A stretch of 64,000 nt of DNA. It comes from Megalobrama amblycephala (taxonomy: Eukaryota; Chordata; Actinopteri; Cypriniformes; Xenocyprididae). Shown piece after piece: positions 35,493-47,329 of this stretch. The notes under the pieces are model-generated. The model made no database searches, was not told the origin of the DNA, and worked only from the letters and a program-made list of their open reading frames with translations. Made by a program: the position numbers and the translations under genes. The stretch spans positions 12,443,623 to 12,507,622 of the forward strand of contig NC_063053.1 in NCBI RefSeq assembly GCF_018812025.1, in the 5' to 3' direction. Position 1 is the first letter of the stretch. Each line of letters begins with the position of its first letter.

Positions 35493-36330
35493 ATACACTT
35501 CTGTTCAAATGTTTGGGGTATGTAATACTTTTATACAGCAAGTATCATGGTTTCCACAAAAACATTAAAGGGTTAGTTCACACAAAAATGAAATTTCTGT
35601 CATTAATTACTCACTTTCGTGTCGTCCCAAACCCGTAAGTCCTTCGTTCATCTTCGGAACACAGATTAAGATATTTTTGATGAAATCCGAGGGTTTCTGA
35701 ACCACACATAGACAGCAATGTCATTGCATCTTTTGAGGTCCACGTTAAAATAGTCAACATGACTACAACCTTAATGTTATGAAGCGACAAGAATACTTTT
35801 TCTGCGCAAAAACAAAACAAAAATAACTTTATTTACCAATTTGAGCTGTTGTCATATGCAGTTGACGTAGTGCAAAAGGTGCAATGATGTTGCTGTCTAT
35901 GTGTGGATCAGAAACCCTCGGAATTCATCAAAAATATCTTAATTTGTGTTCTGAAGATGGTCTTACAAAGGTCTTACGGGTTTTGGACGACATGACGGTG
36001 AGTACTTAATGACAGAAATTTAATTTTTGGGTGAACTAACACTAAGGCAGAACAACTGTTTCAACACTGATAATAATAAATGTTTCTTGAGTAGCAAATC
36101 AGCATATTAGAATAATTTCTGAAGGATAATGTGACGCTCAAGACTGGACATCACAGGAATTAATTACAGTGTTAAATACATTTGAACAGAAAACAGTTAT
36201 TTTAAATTGTAATAATATTTCACATTATTACTTTTTTAGTGTATTTTTGGTCAAATAAATTCAGCCTTGGTGAACATAAGAGACTTTTTTCAAAAAAACA
36301 TTTCGAAATCTTACTGACTCCAAACTTTTG
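35493..36330 (+). mobile_element. HX-family repeat split by a TTAA MITE (second example)
   Basis: The left part has CTGTTCAAATGTTTGGGGTA and ATCATGGTTTCCACAAAAAC; the right part has GTTTCAACACTGATAATAAT, TTTCTTGAGTAGCAAATCAG and ends ACTGACTCCAAACTTTTGAA. The interrupting MITE sits at the same TTAAGCAGC-like point as in the copy at 18213-19512. Confidence 0.78.
35569..36040. mobile_element. TTAA MITE, innermost layer
   Basis: TTAA at 35565-35568 is followed by AGGGTTAGTTCACACAAAAA; the right end reads TTTTTGGGTGAACTAAC and then ACTAAGGC, where the second TTAA has decayed to CTAA. The arms pair (GTCCTTCGTTCATCTTCGGA against a changed copy near 35950). At about 475 bases it is a shorter subfamily than 26438-27238. 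Confidence 0.82.
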
Positions 36331-36459
36331 AAGAATGTTTCAAGTGTTTTCTTTTATGTTCCACAGAAGAATGCCAGTCATACAGGCTTGAAATGCTATG
36401 GGGATGAGTAAATGATGATAGATTTATTATTTTAGGATGAACTGTCCCTTTAAGTTACA

Positions 36460-39400
36460 CTATTATTTTTGGTTAAAAAGTGTGTCTACAATTAAGTGGC
36501 AAAAAAAAAAAACCTATTCACATGTCTAGGTTTTATCAATCCAATCAATTTGCATTTGATTTGCTTTGAAAAAAAAAAAAGTCTTCACCCTTATGTCACC
36601 CTCACCATCATCAAAATCTTCTGCTTCTACTTGCCAGGTCCCCTTGTGTGCCAAAATCATCAACAATAACAACAAAAAACAACGTACCACTAGACTGTCT
36701 AGCACTTTAATGTAGAATTCAAATGTGAACTTAAAACATGTTTTTTCTCAACTCATCTAGCGCATCAAGAAAGCCAGTACGGTCAGTAATACCTGCATCA
36801 AAAATAGGTTAATGTTGCCCCTGAAATTGCAAAAAATTGAAGATTTAGTGTGCTATGCCATCTATTTAAACCTCTACATAATCTTTGTGACTTCAGTAGA
36901 CTTCTCGAACCTATGAATTCTGTAGACGTATGAGTAAAGTGATGTCATATTTATTGCTAATCGCTAACCGTAATATGGCAGGGGCCCCTTCAGCCAATCA
37001 GTGTAGTGGTCCCGCAGGGAATTCAGCTCAAGCTAGTGTGTGTAATACAGTCATACCTCATTACCTGTGTTGGTCATCATGAGCATTCCCTGCACTGAAT
37101 GTGCCTACAAGCCCATAAATACACGTGCAGGTCTTTGCTTCAGAAGTTTACCAAATCCAGCCTTTATTTGTGTCCAACATTTCCAGCTAACTGCGACAAA
37201 CCCTTCTGATGTGAGAGTCTATATTAAGAGGAAAGTGCAAATGCTCTCTGAACAACTTCCATATGCTGCTGAAGTAACAGTCCACCTATGGTTTTCCTCG
37301 TCTTGCAAACGCAATAAGCTTTCAAGACATTGGTAGCTCCGTTTACCTTCCCCATGTACAGTTTGACTCACAATGACAGCTTTGACAAATAGATGTTTTC
37401 ACAACTTTTATATACCAGTATTAATCGTAAACCAGCGCACTTTGCACTGTGACAGTAATTGACTAGGTATTAGGTTCAGAGGGTTTTCCTGAGTGATCAG
37501 TTTTCTGTGCAGCATAATTCCCTCAGATTAGGGAATTAGAGGTGGATGATTCATTTAAATGTTTCTGTTTGAAGCAATGGCAACCATCATTGCTTTCTTA
37601 CTGTTCTGAACTTAGCCTAAAAATTGTCAAGTTTTGCGCAGACTCTAAGTCAAAGCGATGGGTTTATCACTTCGAATACTTGATTTTTGACAAAATCGTA
37701 CATATACATTTCAGTCACAAAAAAGACAGCGGAAAGAAACCAGATGGAAAAACAACCAATTCTTGCTATTGCTCTAATAGTTCCCATATTAGGGTTGTTT
37801 GGGGGGAAAATAGATATTAAAAAAAAAAGAACCTGTTCAGTGGCCGAAGTTCAGAGAAGGGGCAATCCAAGTCACAGCGCAACGGCTAAGAGTAGTGCAT
37901 AGGCATTGCAAGAATTTTTTAATTTCCTGTTACTCAATAATTCAGTTCTCGTTAGGGCCAGGGGACAGCATCCTGTGCGGTATGCTTTTGTGATCAGCTC
38001 AATCCATCCGACAGACACTGCCCCAAACCAGCTTTCATTCACAGCCATGAGTCCATCCGCCCCTCGGCTTTCTGTGACCTCTCTACCACACTGGGAAAGA
38101 ATGCGTCTGTGTGTGTGTTTGGGTTCCTCAGTTGACTTCCCTCTCACTAAATTGTCATTAGTACATCCTCCTGGACATTTATGAGCTCATGCTGATGAGC
38201 CGGATTGATTCGGCTAGGATGTTTCTTTGTTTTCTTTATTTTTCCAGTAGATAATTACAGCAGAATCAGCTTGAATGCGCAAGCGAAGTCAGGACTTCTG
38301 ACGACTCTGCTAATGTTCCCTGTGCTCATGGCTGTTTAAAGTCAAATGAGTCACTCTCCATCCCAGGTGTTTAACTGATGGTTATTGCTTTTAACCTCAG
38401 GCTAAACTGAGAAAAATGTAGGTTAAAACGGCAGATCCTTTTAATACTCTCACACGAATTTGACAATAAGAGTCAGAAATTGAAGCATTTCAGTCTTGAT
38501 GGCTTGTATTTACAAAAACTGTATTCATTGTGACTGCCCAAACAGATATAATCACTGTAGGATCTGAATGGACTTGAGTGGAGCTGGAATCTTTTAAATA
38601 AATCTTTTAAAGGAGATGAGAGATGGTTTTACAGCTAAATGAACTACATTTTAGCGCTGTTGCTCTGTTTGTGTTGACATACTTGCAATAATATTTACAG
38701 CCGTACCATCTGCCATGCAAGAAAGCCGGGCGCGTCATTTGGCACATTTGTAACATAATGACCAAACAAAAGCTAGACTCAGTCAACAATACACTTTCCA
38801 GCTCTCTAATCTCCATCTACATGTCACTGTCACACAAAAGTTTTGATGCAGCTTTGCCTGTGTGATGATTGACAGCTAGAACATATCTTTATTTATGTAA
38901 TTAGATCATCCTATGTTAGAAAGAGACTCAGCTGTCTAAAGCAAGACGGCAATAAAGTTGAACGAGTGCAAGCCGAGGCATGGCAGCTTCACACACTCCG
39001 ACAAACTGAGTCAACTCCATCTGAAAGCAAGTCAACCTTAAAATTTTTTAAATTACAATAATGACTGTCTAAACATTTATCCTTACAGCGTTCTTGTGTA
39101 CATACACTTTGTCTAGACGCCGGGTTCCACCAGAGCAGAAAAAATAGCATTAGCTGGCAAGTGCAGCGCATAATATCGGTATCAAATGCCGTCATCTTCC
39201 CATACAACGTAAAGCTGATTTTGAGGGCGATCAATTAGGGTTTGCGCTGGAGCAGAAAATAACTTATGACAGTGTTAAGCTTGAGGAATGTAAGAGGGAA
39301 AATAAAAACGACACACTCTCTACAAGGCGTTGGGTATGTAATGTGGTTAAACCTGTAATGTGAAAAAAAGGTTGAGTAAATTTAGTTTATGTGAGAATAA

Positions 39401-39740
39401 AACAACTGAAATGATTCTGCCTAAGGCCTTAAAGTCCTGCAGAAGATTCACAGGTAAATTCAATTATTTCCTACATTTGTGAGATGAGATACAAATATGA
39501 ATGGCATTTCTGCCTCCAAGTTAAACTTTATATATTGCAATTGCAACTTTACACCTCATAATGTGAGTTTATTTCTTATTTTATACTTCATCCCTCTGAA
39601 GCAGAAACTGGATTTGAAAATGGGTCTGATGAATCTGAATAAACACAATAGGTGTGTTTCAATTTACGTAATTCTATGCCATTTTATAGTATAAATAGTG
39701 TGATTAGTTCACACTGAAAAAGTTCTGAGATTTTGAGAAA
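36460..39740. other. Non-genic unique sequence
   Basis: Frames of up to 92 codons (for example 37067-37336 and 37872-38184) lie on both strands with no recognisable domain. I see no transposon ends. 37990-38420 and 38840-39240 have mixed composition and could hold regulatory elements. Short A runs occur at about 36501 and 36569. Confidence 0.45.
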
Positions 39741-39743
39741 ATA

Positions 39744-40233
39744 TTTGGTTAGTTCACCCAAAAATGACATTTCTGACCTTCGTTCATCTTTGGAACACAA
39801 ATCGAGATATTTTTTATGAAATCCAAGAGGTTTTTATCTTTATCTCCCATAGAAAGCAATGAAATTACCACATTCAAGGTCCAGAGAAGTAGTAAAAACA
39901 TCATTAAAATAGTCAGAGGGAAGAGGAAAAGAAAAATTGTTGAATAAAGTTATTTTTGTTTTGTTTTTGCGCACAATAAGTATTCTCGTTGCTTCATAAC
40001 ATTATGGTTGAACCACTGTAGTCATGTTGACTATTTTAAAAATGTTTTTACTACTTTTCTGGATCTTGAATGTGGTAATTTCATTGCTTTCTATGGGAGA
40101 TAAAAAACCTCTTGGATTTCATCAAAAATATTTTAATTTGTGTTCCGAAGATGAACGAAGGCCTTGCGGGTGTGGAACAACATGAGGGTGAGTAATTAAT
40201 GACAGAAATTTCATTTTTGCATGAACTAACCCT
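39744..40233. mobile_element. TTAA MITE, left end decayed
   Basis: The left end has GGTTAGTTCACCCAAAAATG after a degraded TTAA. The right end reads TTTTTGCATGAACTAACCCT with TTAA at 40234-40237. The arms pair (TTCGTTCATCTTTGGAACAC against its complement near 40140; ACTATTTTAAAAATGTTTTTAC near the centre). About 490 bases. Confidence 0.8.
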
Positions 40234-40269
40234 TTAATAAACAACACTAATATTCCCAGAATGACAGAA

Positions 40270-40350
40270 CAACCATCCATCCATCCATCCGAACTGTATG
40301 TCCTATGTAGGGTCGTGGGGATGCTGGAGCCTATCCCAGAGCTTCGGGCC
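40270..40350. repeat. (CCAT)n with possible LINE-tail-like sequence
   Basis: Several CCAT units at 40273-40290 precede GTAGGGTCGTGGGGATGCTG and GAGCCTATCCCAGAGC. That string resembles the 3' tail of a fish retroposon, whose tails often end in short tandem repeats. Too little remains to name a family. Confidence 0.4.
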
Positions 40351-41500
40351 GATTGCTAGCACACATAAACACTCACATAAACGTACCATGTGCAAGTATC
40401 CCTCAGATTCTCCCCCCCACCCATCCATTATGACCTTCAGACACAGATTCTTGGCCTTCATGGCATTTCCTGTAGAAGAGCTGTATAGCTTGTACAAAAA
40501 TAATAAAACAACATGGCCATCAGACACATGAAAGGAATACTACAAATCTCACCCCAATTTCCTACTAGCTTCATATCCTTTGAGCACACTGCAGGGGGAG
40601 GAAGCAGCAATGACATGCTTCTATCATTACGCACAGCCAACGCCACTGGCTACAAACCACCATGTCTTTGGTCATTAGTGGACATGTCTCAACCTGAGAA
40701 AGGAAACATCAAAAAAGACAAAGTCCTGCAGCTTTGATCCTGGTTTTATGTCGTTTTAAATGCTTTATAGCATCTCATTGTCACTGCAATACACTAATAA
40801 CATGCACAATGCACATTTAACAACAAGTAAACGCTTGATTTTACTGTCCAAGACAAACACATTTGCGCGCACACAATCAGACAGAGAGAAATCACGTCAC
40901 CTTAAGTGTACATGTTTGTGTTAATGAAGAATCACCCCGAGCGCAGTCTGAAAGCCCTGACATGTTTGTTGTTGGACAGGTGTAGAGGCCTGCAGGGTTG
41001 ATGGGCAGGTTTAATCAGGTTTTGAGTTGAGATGTCAACCACAGGTGCTGCCCCAGGCCAGAACGTCCCTCTGGGCCGGAAGAATATTCCTCATAATGTG
41101 GCTCTTTGTTTAGGGTGTAGTGGAGAATTGAGAAATATGTTCAAGCTTGATGTTTCTATGTAATCTGAATATAACAAGTGTCAGATCTGAAAAACAAAAA
41201 CAAAACAAAACAAAACACGCTTTTTTCTTACTCACTTTCCTGTTGGTTGGAAACGCCAGCTGTTGTCTCACCCCTGAGGGGTTCTGACGAGATCCTGACG
41301 GAATGGACTTTTTTGGGTTTTTTTAAATCATTTTTTATGGTGATACAATAAAATGTGTTACTACTGACGAAATAGTTAATATGCCAACATGTATTTTTAA
41401 CACAAAATATCAGATATTTTGACATAGTTACAAACCAAAAGTTTGATGTAATGTAATCCATGTCCAGGAATTAAATGCATACATACACAAATACACTACT
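40351..41500. other. Non-genic sequence, no repeat recognised
   Basis: Overlapping frames of 62-77 codons at 40298-40737 show no domain. 40900-41130 is GC-richer and looks unique. AAAAC repeats lie near 41190-41215. Confidence 0.4.
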
Positions 41501-41501
41501 C

Positions 41502-41910
41502 TTCAAAAGTTTGTGGTAAAATTGTATTTATTTTTTAAAGAAATTAATACTTTTATTCAGCAAGGATGCATTAAATTGATCAAAAGTGACAGTAAAGACA
41601 ATTAAAATGATACAAAAAAAAAAAAAAAAAATCAATTTCAAATAAATGCTGTTATTTTGAACTTTATATTTAACAAAGAGTCCTGAAAAATGCATGTTTC
41701 CACAAAAAATATTAATAAAATATTAATCAATATGAAATGCTTTCAACATTGATAATAATAAGAAATGTTTCTTGAGCACCAAATCAGCATATTAGAATGA
41801 TTTCAAAAGGAACGCGTGACACTGAAGACAGAAAAATTAAGCTTTGACATCACAGGAATAAACTACATTTTAAAAAGTATAATAAATATATTGATGAGAA
41901 ACTAAAGGAA
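41502..41910 (+). mobile_element. HX-family repeat without a MITE insertion
   Basis: Contains CTCTTCAAAAGTTTGTGGTA, TTATTCAGCAAGGATGCATT, AGTGACAGTAAAGACAATTA, TTTCTTGAGCACCAAATCAG and TGACATCACAGGAATAAACT. It has no TTAA MITE in the middle, so it serves as an intact comparison for the two split copies. Poly-A runs lie at 41615-41632 and 41939-41958. Confidence 0.78.
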
Positions 41911-41974
41911 CAAAATTATTTTATTGAAAAAATATTCTAAAAAAAAAAAAAAAAAAAATCATTAAAGTGTTTAA

Positions 41975-42646
41975 AGGTGTAAAGAGGATGTTTTGTTTTA
42001 TACATTTTTGCAATATTACTTGAAAATGTCTTTACTAAGTGATAAAAGACAATTTATTAGGTGCACTGAAAGGAATATTATTAATATACATCATCTGTGC
42101 ACGAGGTAGGGCCTTAAAAACATCAGCCAATCGTTTACGCGATCATCGCGTGAACGATTGGCCCTCTGGCTTGTCAATCACTGCCATTGTGAGAGACGTG
42201 CGCGGATTGGCCCTCTGGCTTGTCAATCACTGCCATGACGTTCCTCGTGAGAGATGCGTGGCTGCGCGCTCTAGTAACTTTCATGCGCCGCATGCAATGT
42301 TTTTGTCAGGAGACAGGAGTAACAACTGCAGATTATGAGGTGAGTCCGACATAATGAATCCACTAAGTGTGTGCGCGGCTTAACGATTGTAAGGCCGATT
42401 ATGAATGTAAATTGATACTTATGACTGATCGCGCTCAAACGCGTCCAGTCAGAGCCAGTTGCGTTCAGTCTGCGATTACAGTCGGTGTTCAAATTCCATG
42501 TGAAAGTATATAAATCTGCTTCAGGAGCAGGAAACTATCGCTGTATGTTGAGCACAGTCAGAATGTTTTAGCTAGTTGTAAAATGTGTATCATTTCAAAT
42601 GCTCATTTCAAAAACTCAGTCGACGAAAACATCCTCTATACCACCT
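41975..42646 (+). mobile_element. TTAA-target element X (TIR AGGTG..A.AGAGGATGTTTT)
   Basis: TTAA flanks it at 41971-41974 and 42647-42650. Ends: AGGTGTAAAGAGGATGTTTT on the left, and inverted AGGTGGTATAGAGGATGTTT on the right. The two ends differ further in, so orientation can be told. Inside, ATG at 42292 opens a 16-codon frame (MQCFCQETGVTTADYE) running into a GTGAGT donor at 42340. An inverted relative (Y) lies 130 bases downstream. Confidence 0.82.
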
Positions 42647-42780
42647 TTAAGATCTTTGCTTTAGCAGGTATATGACAAAAAAGTGTATGCATTATGTATT
42701 TATGAGGCATTTTTGACTTAAGGAACGTCTGTCTCTCCATGTGTGAACAGAAAACATATCCAAATTTACAGGAGAATTAA

Positions 42781-43327
42781 AGGTGATAGAGAGGATTTTT
42801 TCGTCAACTGAGAATCCAAAGACTGTTACTGAGTTTTTGAAATGAGCGCATGCGTAAGAACAGCCCCCCTCCTTCACAGCTCATTTCAAAGGAACGCCTC
42901 CCAAAACTCGTGCACGAGTATTGGAACACGAGTGTTTACCACCGGCATTCGCTGTGTCGTGTTTTTTGGATTCATTATGTCGGACTCACCGCAGGTAACT
43001 CATAATCTGCAGTTGTTACTCCTGTCTCCTGACAAAAACATTGCATGCGGCGCCTGTGGAGTGTGGAAAGTTACTGGAGCGTGCAGCCGCGCTCGTCTCT
43101 CACAAGGAACGTCACGGCAGTGATTGACAAGCCAGAGGGCCAATCGTTTACGTGATGATCGCGTAAACGATTGGCTGATGTTTTTAAGGCCCTACCTCGT
43201 GCACAGATGATGTATATTAATATTATTCCTTTCAGTGCACCTAATAAATAGTCTTTTATCAGTTAGTAAAGACAGTTTCAAGTAATATTGCAAAAATGTA
43301 TAAAACAAAACATCCTCTTTAGCACCT
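42781..43327 (-). mobile_element. TTAA-target element Y, inverted copy of X
   Basis: TTAA at 42777-42780; on the right the target has decayed to ATAA (43328-43331). Ends: AGGTGATAGAGAGGATTTTT on the left and inverted AGGTGCTAAAGAGGATGTTT on the right. Read on the minus strand it matches X over most of its length, including the same MQCFCQETGV... start and a GTGAGT donor near 42990. It is shorter (547 against 672). Confidence 0.82.
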
Positions 43328-43375
43328 ATAACTCAAAAATAAAATAAAAATAAAAAAAAAAAAAAAACTACGGAA

Positions 43376-43449
43376 AACACATGCAAATTTACAGGAGAAT
43401 TAACAATGCAATAACAAAAAAACACATGCAAATTTATAGGAGAATTAAC
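43376..43449. repeat. Short tandem duplication of CATGCAAATTTACAGGAGAA
   Basis: AAACACATGCAAATTTACAG occurs at about 43376 and, with one change, at about 43422, each followed by GAGAATTAA. A third related copy ends at 42780, immediately left of element Y. The target region was therefore duplicated around the insertions. Confidence 0.7.
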
Positions 43450-44786
43450 TGCCATTAAAAAAGAAACCTTAAACAAATCATAAAGTCACAGAACCTTTCA
43501 TGGCTTTGTCAGCCCAGTGTTTATTGAACATCTTAATTGTTCTTTGTAGCAAACAAAAGCACAATTATTCTTCTTTCAAGTTCTTTATTTCATTGAATGC
43601 TGCTTAGGCATGCATAGGTCGCTATTTATGGTCAGGTTCAGGCCATTGTGTCAAGTTCACCTGAGATGTGAGGCTCAGGCCTATGAACACAATGTATTTG
43701 TTTAACGCATGGCCAACAGATATCAGTGCTGGCCTCAGAGCCTGACCAACCCCAGTAATGGAGACCGTAGTGACTAGCCTTTGAATTTTGATTATGTTTT
43801 ATGACTCTTAATTGGACCAGGGTGACCTGTCTCCGTTTCATTGGTTCAGAGGAGGGGTAAAGGGGTGTCCTCTCTCTCTGATAGCAGCTGATTGGACAAT
43901 CCTCCTGACCTCCACCTCAGAGGGACGGTGAAGACACGTCTCAAGTTCATCCTGAACCTGGGTGGCACTTGGATCGGTTTACCTACACCTGTCCAGTGAA
44001 CTAAGGCTCCCTCTTCACCCTGCTCACCCCACAGCTTTTAGTCCTTACCGCACAGACTACTTAACATATCCGCATATCCCAAACACAGGTCCTCTTACCA
44101 CTCTTAAACAAAACTGTCTTGACAAAATGCTCTTTTAATGGCCAAAAGAATTTGTAAAAATCCATAAAAAAATTCTGTTTAAGAAAAAAAACATTCCATG
44201 ATCAATGTATAAATAATGTTTTTTGTTCAAATGTTTTGAGACGATTATTACAGACCAGATAATGAACATTCCATTAATGTTACTGGAAGTTCATGATTTT
44301 GAGAGAACACTGGTAAAATGTTGGTTCCCTGAAGGCTCCCTGTTAGCTGGGTAATAATTTGGCCGTATGAGTTTGTTGTACATTTAATATGCCAGAGAGT
44401 GATGACATGGGTGTCTATCCACTGGTATTTTAAAGTTAGTAACACAGTAATGCTATTCTAGACCTTTATTGCACTGTAGATTTCATATAGTTTAAGTAAG
44501 CTTACTTAAACAATAAACCATATCTTTGATTTTAAGTCCCACGTGTGCTGTGCAAAAGATCTGCCTTCTTCAAAGATGCAATGAAAACGAATTACTGTAA
44601 CTCAACTTATCACTATGACTACATCACTGGAAATTATGGAGTAATTCAGGCGAGTGTGAGAACACGTCTGTCAGCACTTTCACTACCACCGCAATGATGG
44701 TGACTTGAGCAGATGAAAGCAAAACAATGTGCAAGCCAGGTAATGGTCGTCAACCATTTCCAGACTGCTATAGTGCATGACCACTT
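43450..44786. other. Non-genic sequence
   Basis: No gene is seen. 43630-44040 is of mixed composition and could be regulatory. About 44220-44350 contains GGTTCCCTGAAGGCTCCCTG and TTAGCTGGG, remnants of the repeat also suspected at 21240-21660. Confidence 0.4.
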
Positions 44787-44790
44787 TTAA

Positions 44791-45108
44791 AGGTATAGTT
44801 CACCCAAAAATGGAAATTCTGTCATCAATTAGTTACCCTCAAGTTGTTTCAAACCTGTATGAATTTATTTCTTCTGCTGAACACAAAAGAAGATATTTTG
44901 AAGAATGTCGGTAAACAAACAGTTGATGGGCCCCATTGACTTCCATAGTATGGAAAAAAAATACAGTGGAAGTCAATGAGGCTATCAATTGTTTGGTTAC
45001 CCATATTCTTCAAAATGTCTTCTTTTGTGTTCAGCAGAAGAAAGAAATTCATACAGGCTTAGAACAACTTGAGGGTGAGTAAATGACAGAATTGGGTGAA
45101 CTATCCCT
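44791..45108. mobile_element. Intact short TTAA MITE
   Basis: TTAA at 44787-44790 and 45109-45112. TIRs are AGGTATAGTTCACCCAAAAA and inverted AGGGATAGTTCACCCAATTC. The arms pair over their full length (GAACACAAAAGAAGATATTT against AAATGTCTTCTTTTGTGTTC; ATTGACTTCCATAGTATGG in the centre). At 318 bases it is a near-perfect hairpin, the most compact subfamily here. Confidence 0.93.
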
Positions 45109-45114
45109 TTAAAG

Positions 45115-47140
45115 TACTTTCCCCATTTTTTACATAGGCATGTACTTCATTAAAGGGTTCTAAAACATTAACTACAACATTAAACAACTTTGAGTTGAAG
45201 CAAAATTGTATTGTTTTGGACATTGCAAATGACGTAATCAAATTAAAAAATGATGGAAAAATATTAATTTAAGTTGGTGATTATAAAATACAAAAACAAT
45301 ATGGAGATCTTTTTGATGAAATCTGAGAGATTTCTGTCCCTCCATTGGCAGATTATGTAACCACCACTTTGACGCTTCAAAAAGTTAATAAAGAGAACGT
45401 GAGACTATGAATTGAGCGGTTTAGTCCAAATTTTCTGAAGACACACAATCGCTTAATATGATGAACAGATTTAATTTAGGCTTTTATTCACATAGAAACA
45501 CTTGTCAACTCACACATCAGTTGTGGTAAACAGAAGCTCAAGAGTATTTGCTTGTCGTGCGAGAACCAATGAGGTTCATTCCCATGTGTTATGCAGCTTC
45601 CGGAAGAGGTTTGTTCTCAGGTTTGGTTGAGCTTTTGTTTATGTTCATATGTGAATAAAAGCCTAAATTAAATCTGTTCATCAAATGAAGATTTATAAAT
45701 GGGATTTTTACTTGACTGTTGCACTCTATGGCTGGATTCTATTGTTGGAAAGACCTTGTGGACAGAAGAAACCCTTTTCCCCTCCTTTCCTTTTACGCTC
45801 TCTACCCTTCTGTAGATGTGATTGGTAATGGCATGCATTTATCTCCCCTTTTATGTTGTGAACGTGATGCTAGCATAATGTAGCATTACTTGTTGTTCTC
45901 ACATGCAGAGCGGCATCTCTCTCTGTCTGTATAATAACCCTCCCTTAGGAGAGTGAAGGTTTAATGCGGCCTTATCACGTTGGGTTGTCTGGCTTGCAGT
46001 CAAGTTGAGGTCCACAAGGTGAAATGAGTTTGGCAACCTCGCCGGGCGGCGTGAGCCGCGAACACACATCCTGGTGCAATAAGAGGGATAAAGAATGGGG
46101 AAAATGACTGCATAAGCAGGACAGATAGAGTTGTACCTCACCTCTCTCTTGCTCTTTCTCTCTATCAAATGCTGGTCCATAGCAGATTTCAAACCTTTAA
46201 TCGCCAATCATTTCTCAGTGAAACCCTAAGGAGCAGGTTTTTAATGATGCCCACTTTGTCCCCCCATAATCCCTTGCTGTTATGCACCATGAGAGAGCGA
46301 GCCGTTTAAGTGGGACCGGTGTGAACACATGAGGTACCCTGCTCTGTGTCTAGACTGGTCCCTTTCTCTTTTTCCAGTCTGTCTTGGATAATCTATATTA
46401 ATTAGGAGATCATTTTTCTATTCAGGGAAGTTCAAAATAGCATGGTGCTTTGATCTTAATTGGACATATTGACTGTGATTGATACCCGATATCATAAGCG
46501 AGCCTCTCTTTTGCCTCATTAGACACTCTGAAGTAGACCGAAAGAACATACAACACAGAGCGATTCGTGCCTAATAACCACCCAGAGATGGCCAGGCATG
46601 TCTCGGAGCCTCTTCACCTCTCTTTTTTCCTTCTTTCGCATTCTCATTTTCTCAACCAAGCACACACGCACTCCCACTTTTCTAACTGGCCTCATTAATG
46701 AGAGATGATGAGCATCACTCTTGCCTCAATTAAAGAGTCAATCTCCTGCATTAGCCCCACAGAGCCGCGACCACACACGAGGGGTTCGCTCTGCACGGCC
46801 TCCCCCCTGCCAGCTCCTTTCTGTGAGGCACTCAGGTGAAGAGAAGAGGGATGGACCCAGTATCACTGCTGAGTTTGAGTAAATGAGTGCTTCTCTCCTT
46901 CCCCTGTCCACCTGGTGAAACTTAAACCTGGGCCTTGATAATGATTTCAGGATCAGAGAAGTGGGGGAGGCTGAGCATAATTATGTCCTTAACTTGAGTT
47001 AAGAGAGTGGTTTATTGAATACTAAGTGTAAATGAATGCAGAGTGATTGCCAAATGACTGACTTGGGTAAGACGGAAGATTGCTAATGCCAGATATCTTG
47101 AAAAAAGCAAGCGCATATTTACAGAAGTTTTACCTTAGTC
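45115..47140. other. Non-genic sequence; 45900-47000 regulatory-looking
   Basis: No credible coding frame; the 102-codon minus frame at 45899-46207 has no motif. From about 46370 to 46800 the sequence is transposon-free and of mixed composition, with ATTAATTAG near 46398, so it could hold enhancers. Conservation would have to be tested. Confidence 0.4.
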
Positions 47141-47147
47141 AGGGTTA

Positions 47148-47325
47148 TTATAGTTAACTAAAACCATGAAAACATCATTACCTGAAATAAAATAAACGTT
47201 AACTGACATAAAATAAAATATAAAAAATGCTTGTTTTATTTCAGCTAATTGCTAAAGCAACATTTTTCATTTTCATATAGTTTTAGTCACTAAAACTGAG
47301 ATAAAAATGAATAAAAACTATAATC
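47148..47325. repeat. GGTTATTATAGTTAACTAAAA repeat
   Basis: Begins GGTTATTATAGTTAACTAAA, has TTGTTTTATTTCAGCTAATT in the middle and ends in ATAAAAACTATAA, an inverted echo of its start. I recognise it as a widespread fish repeat; the family name is uncertain. Confidence 0.6.
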
Positions 47326-47329
47326 GCAA

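Larger units (their letters stand above)
35413..36449. mobile_element. Outer TTAA MITE of a three-layer nest
   Basis: The left end is decayed (TTAA at 35409-35412, then CCCCCCAAGATGAAAACTGT, TTTATTCACCCTC). The right end is clear: TTCCACAGAAGAATGCCAGT, GGGGATGAGTAAATGATGA, then GGATGAACTGTCCCT and TTAA at 36450-36453. The HX repeat (35493-36330) lies between the halves. Confidence 0.65.

Noticed and set aside
37067..37336. 89-codon frame rich in Cys (SIPCTECAY...)
   Set aside because: Cysteine spacing matches no family I know, and there is no flanking splice or promoter evidence.
42842..43123. 93-codon plus frame across element Y
   Set aside because: It runs antisense to the exon-like frame shared by X and Y and is not preserved in X; it is a by-product of the transposon sequence.
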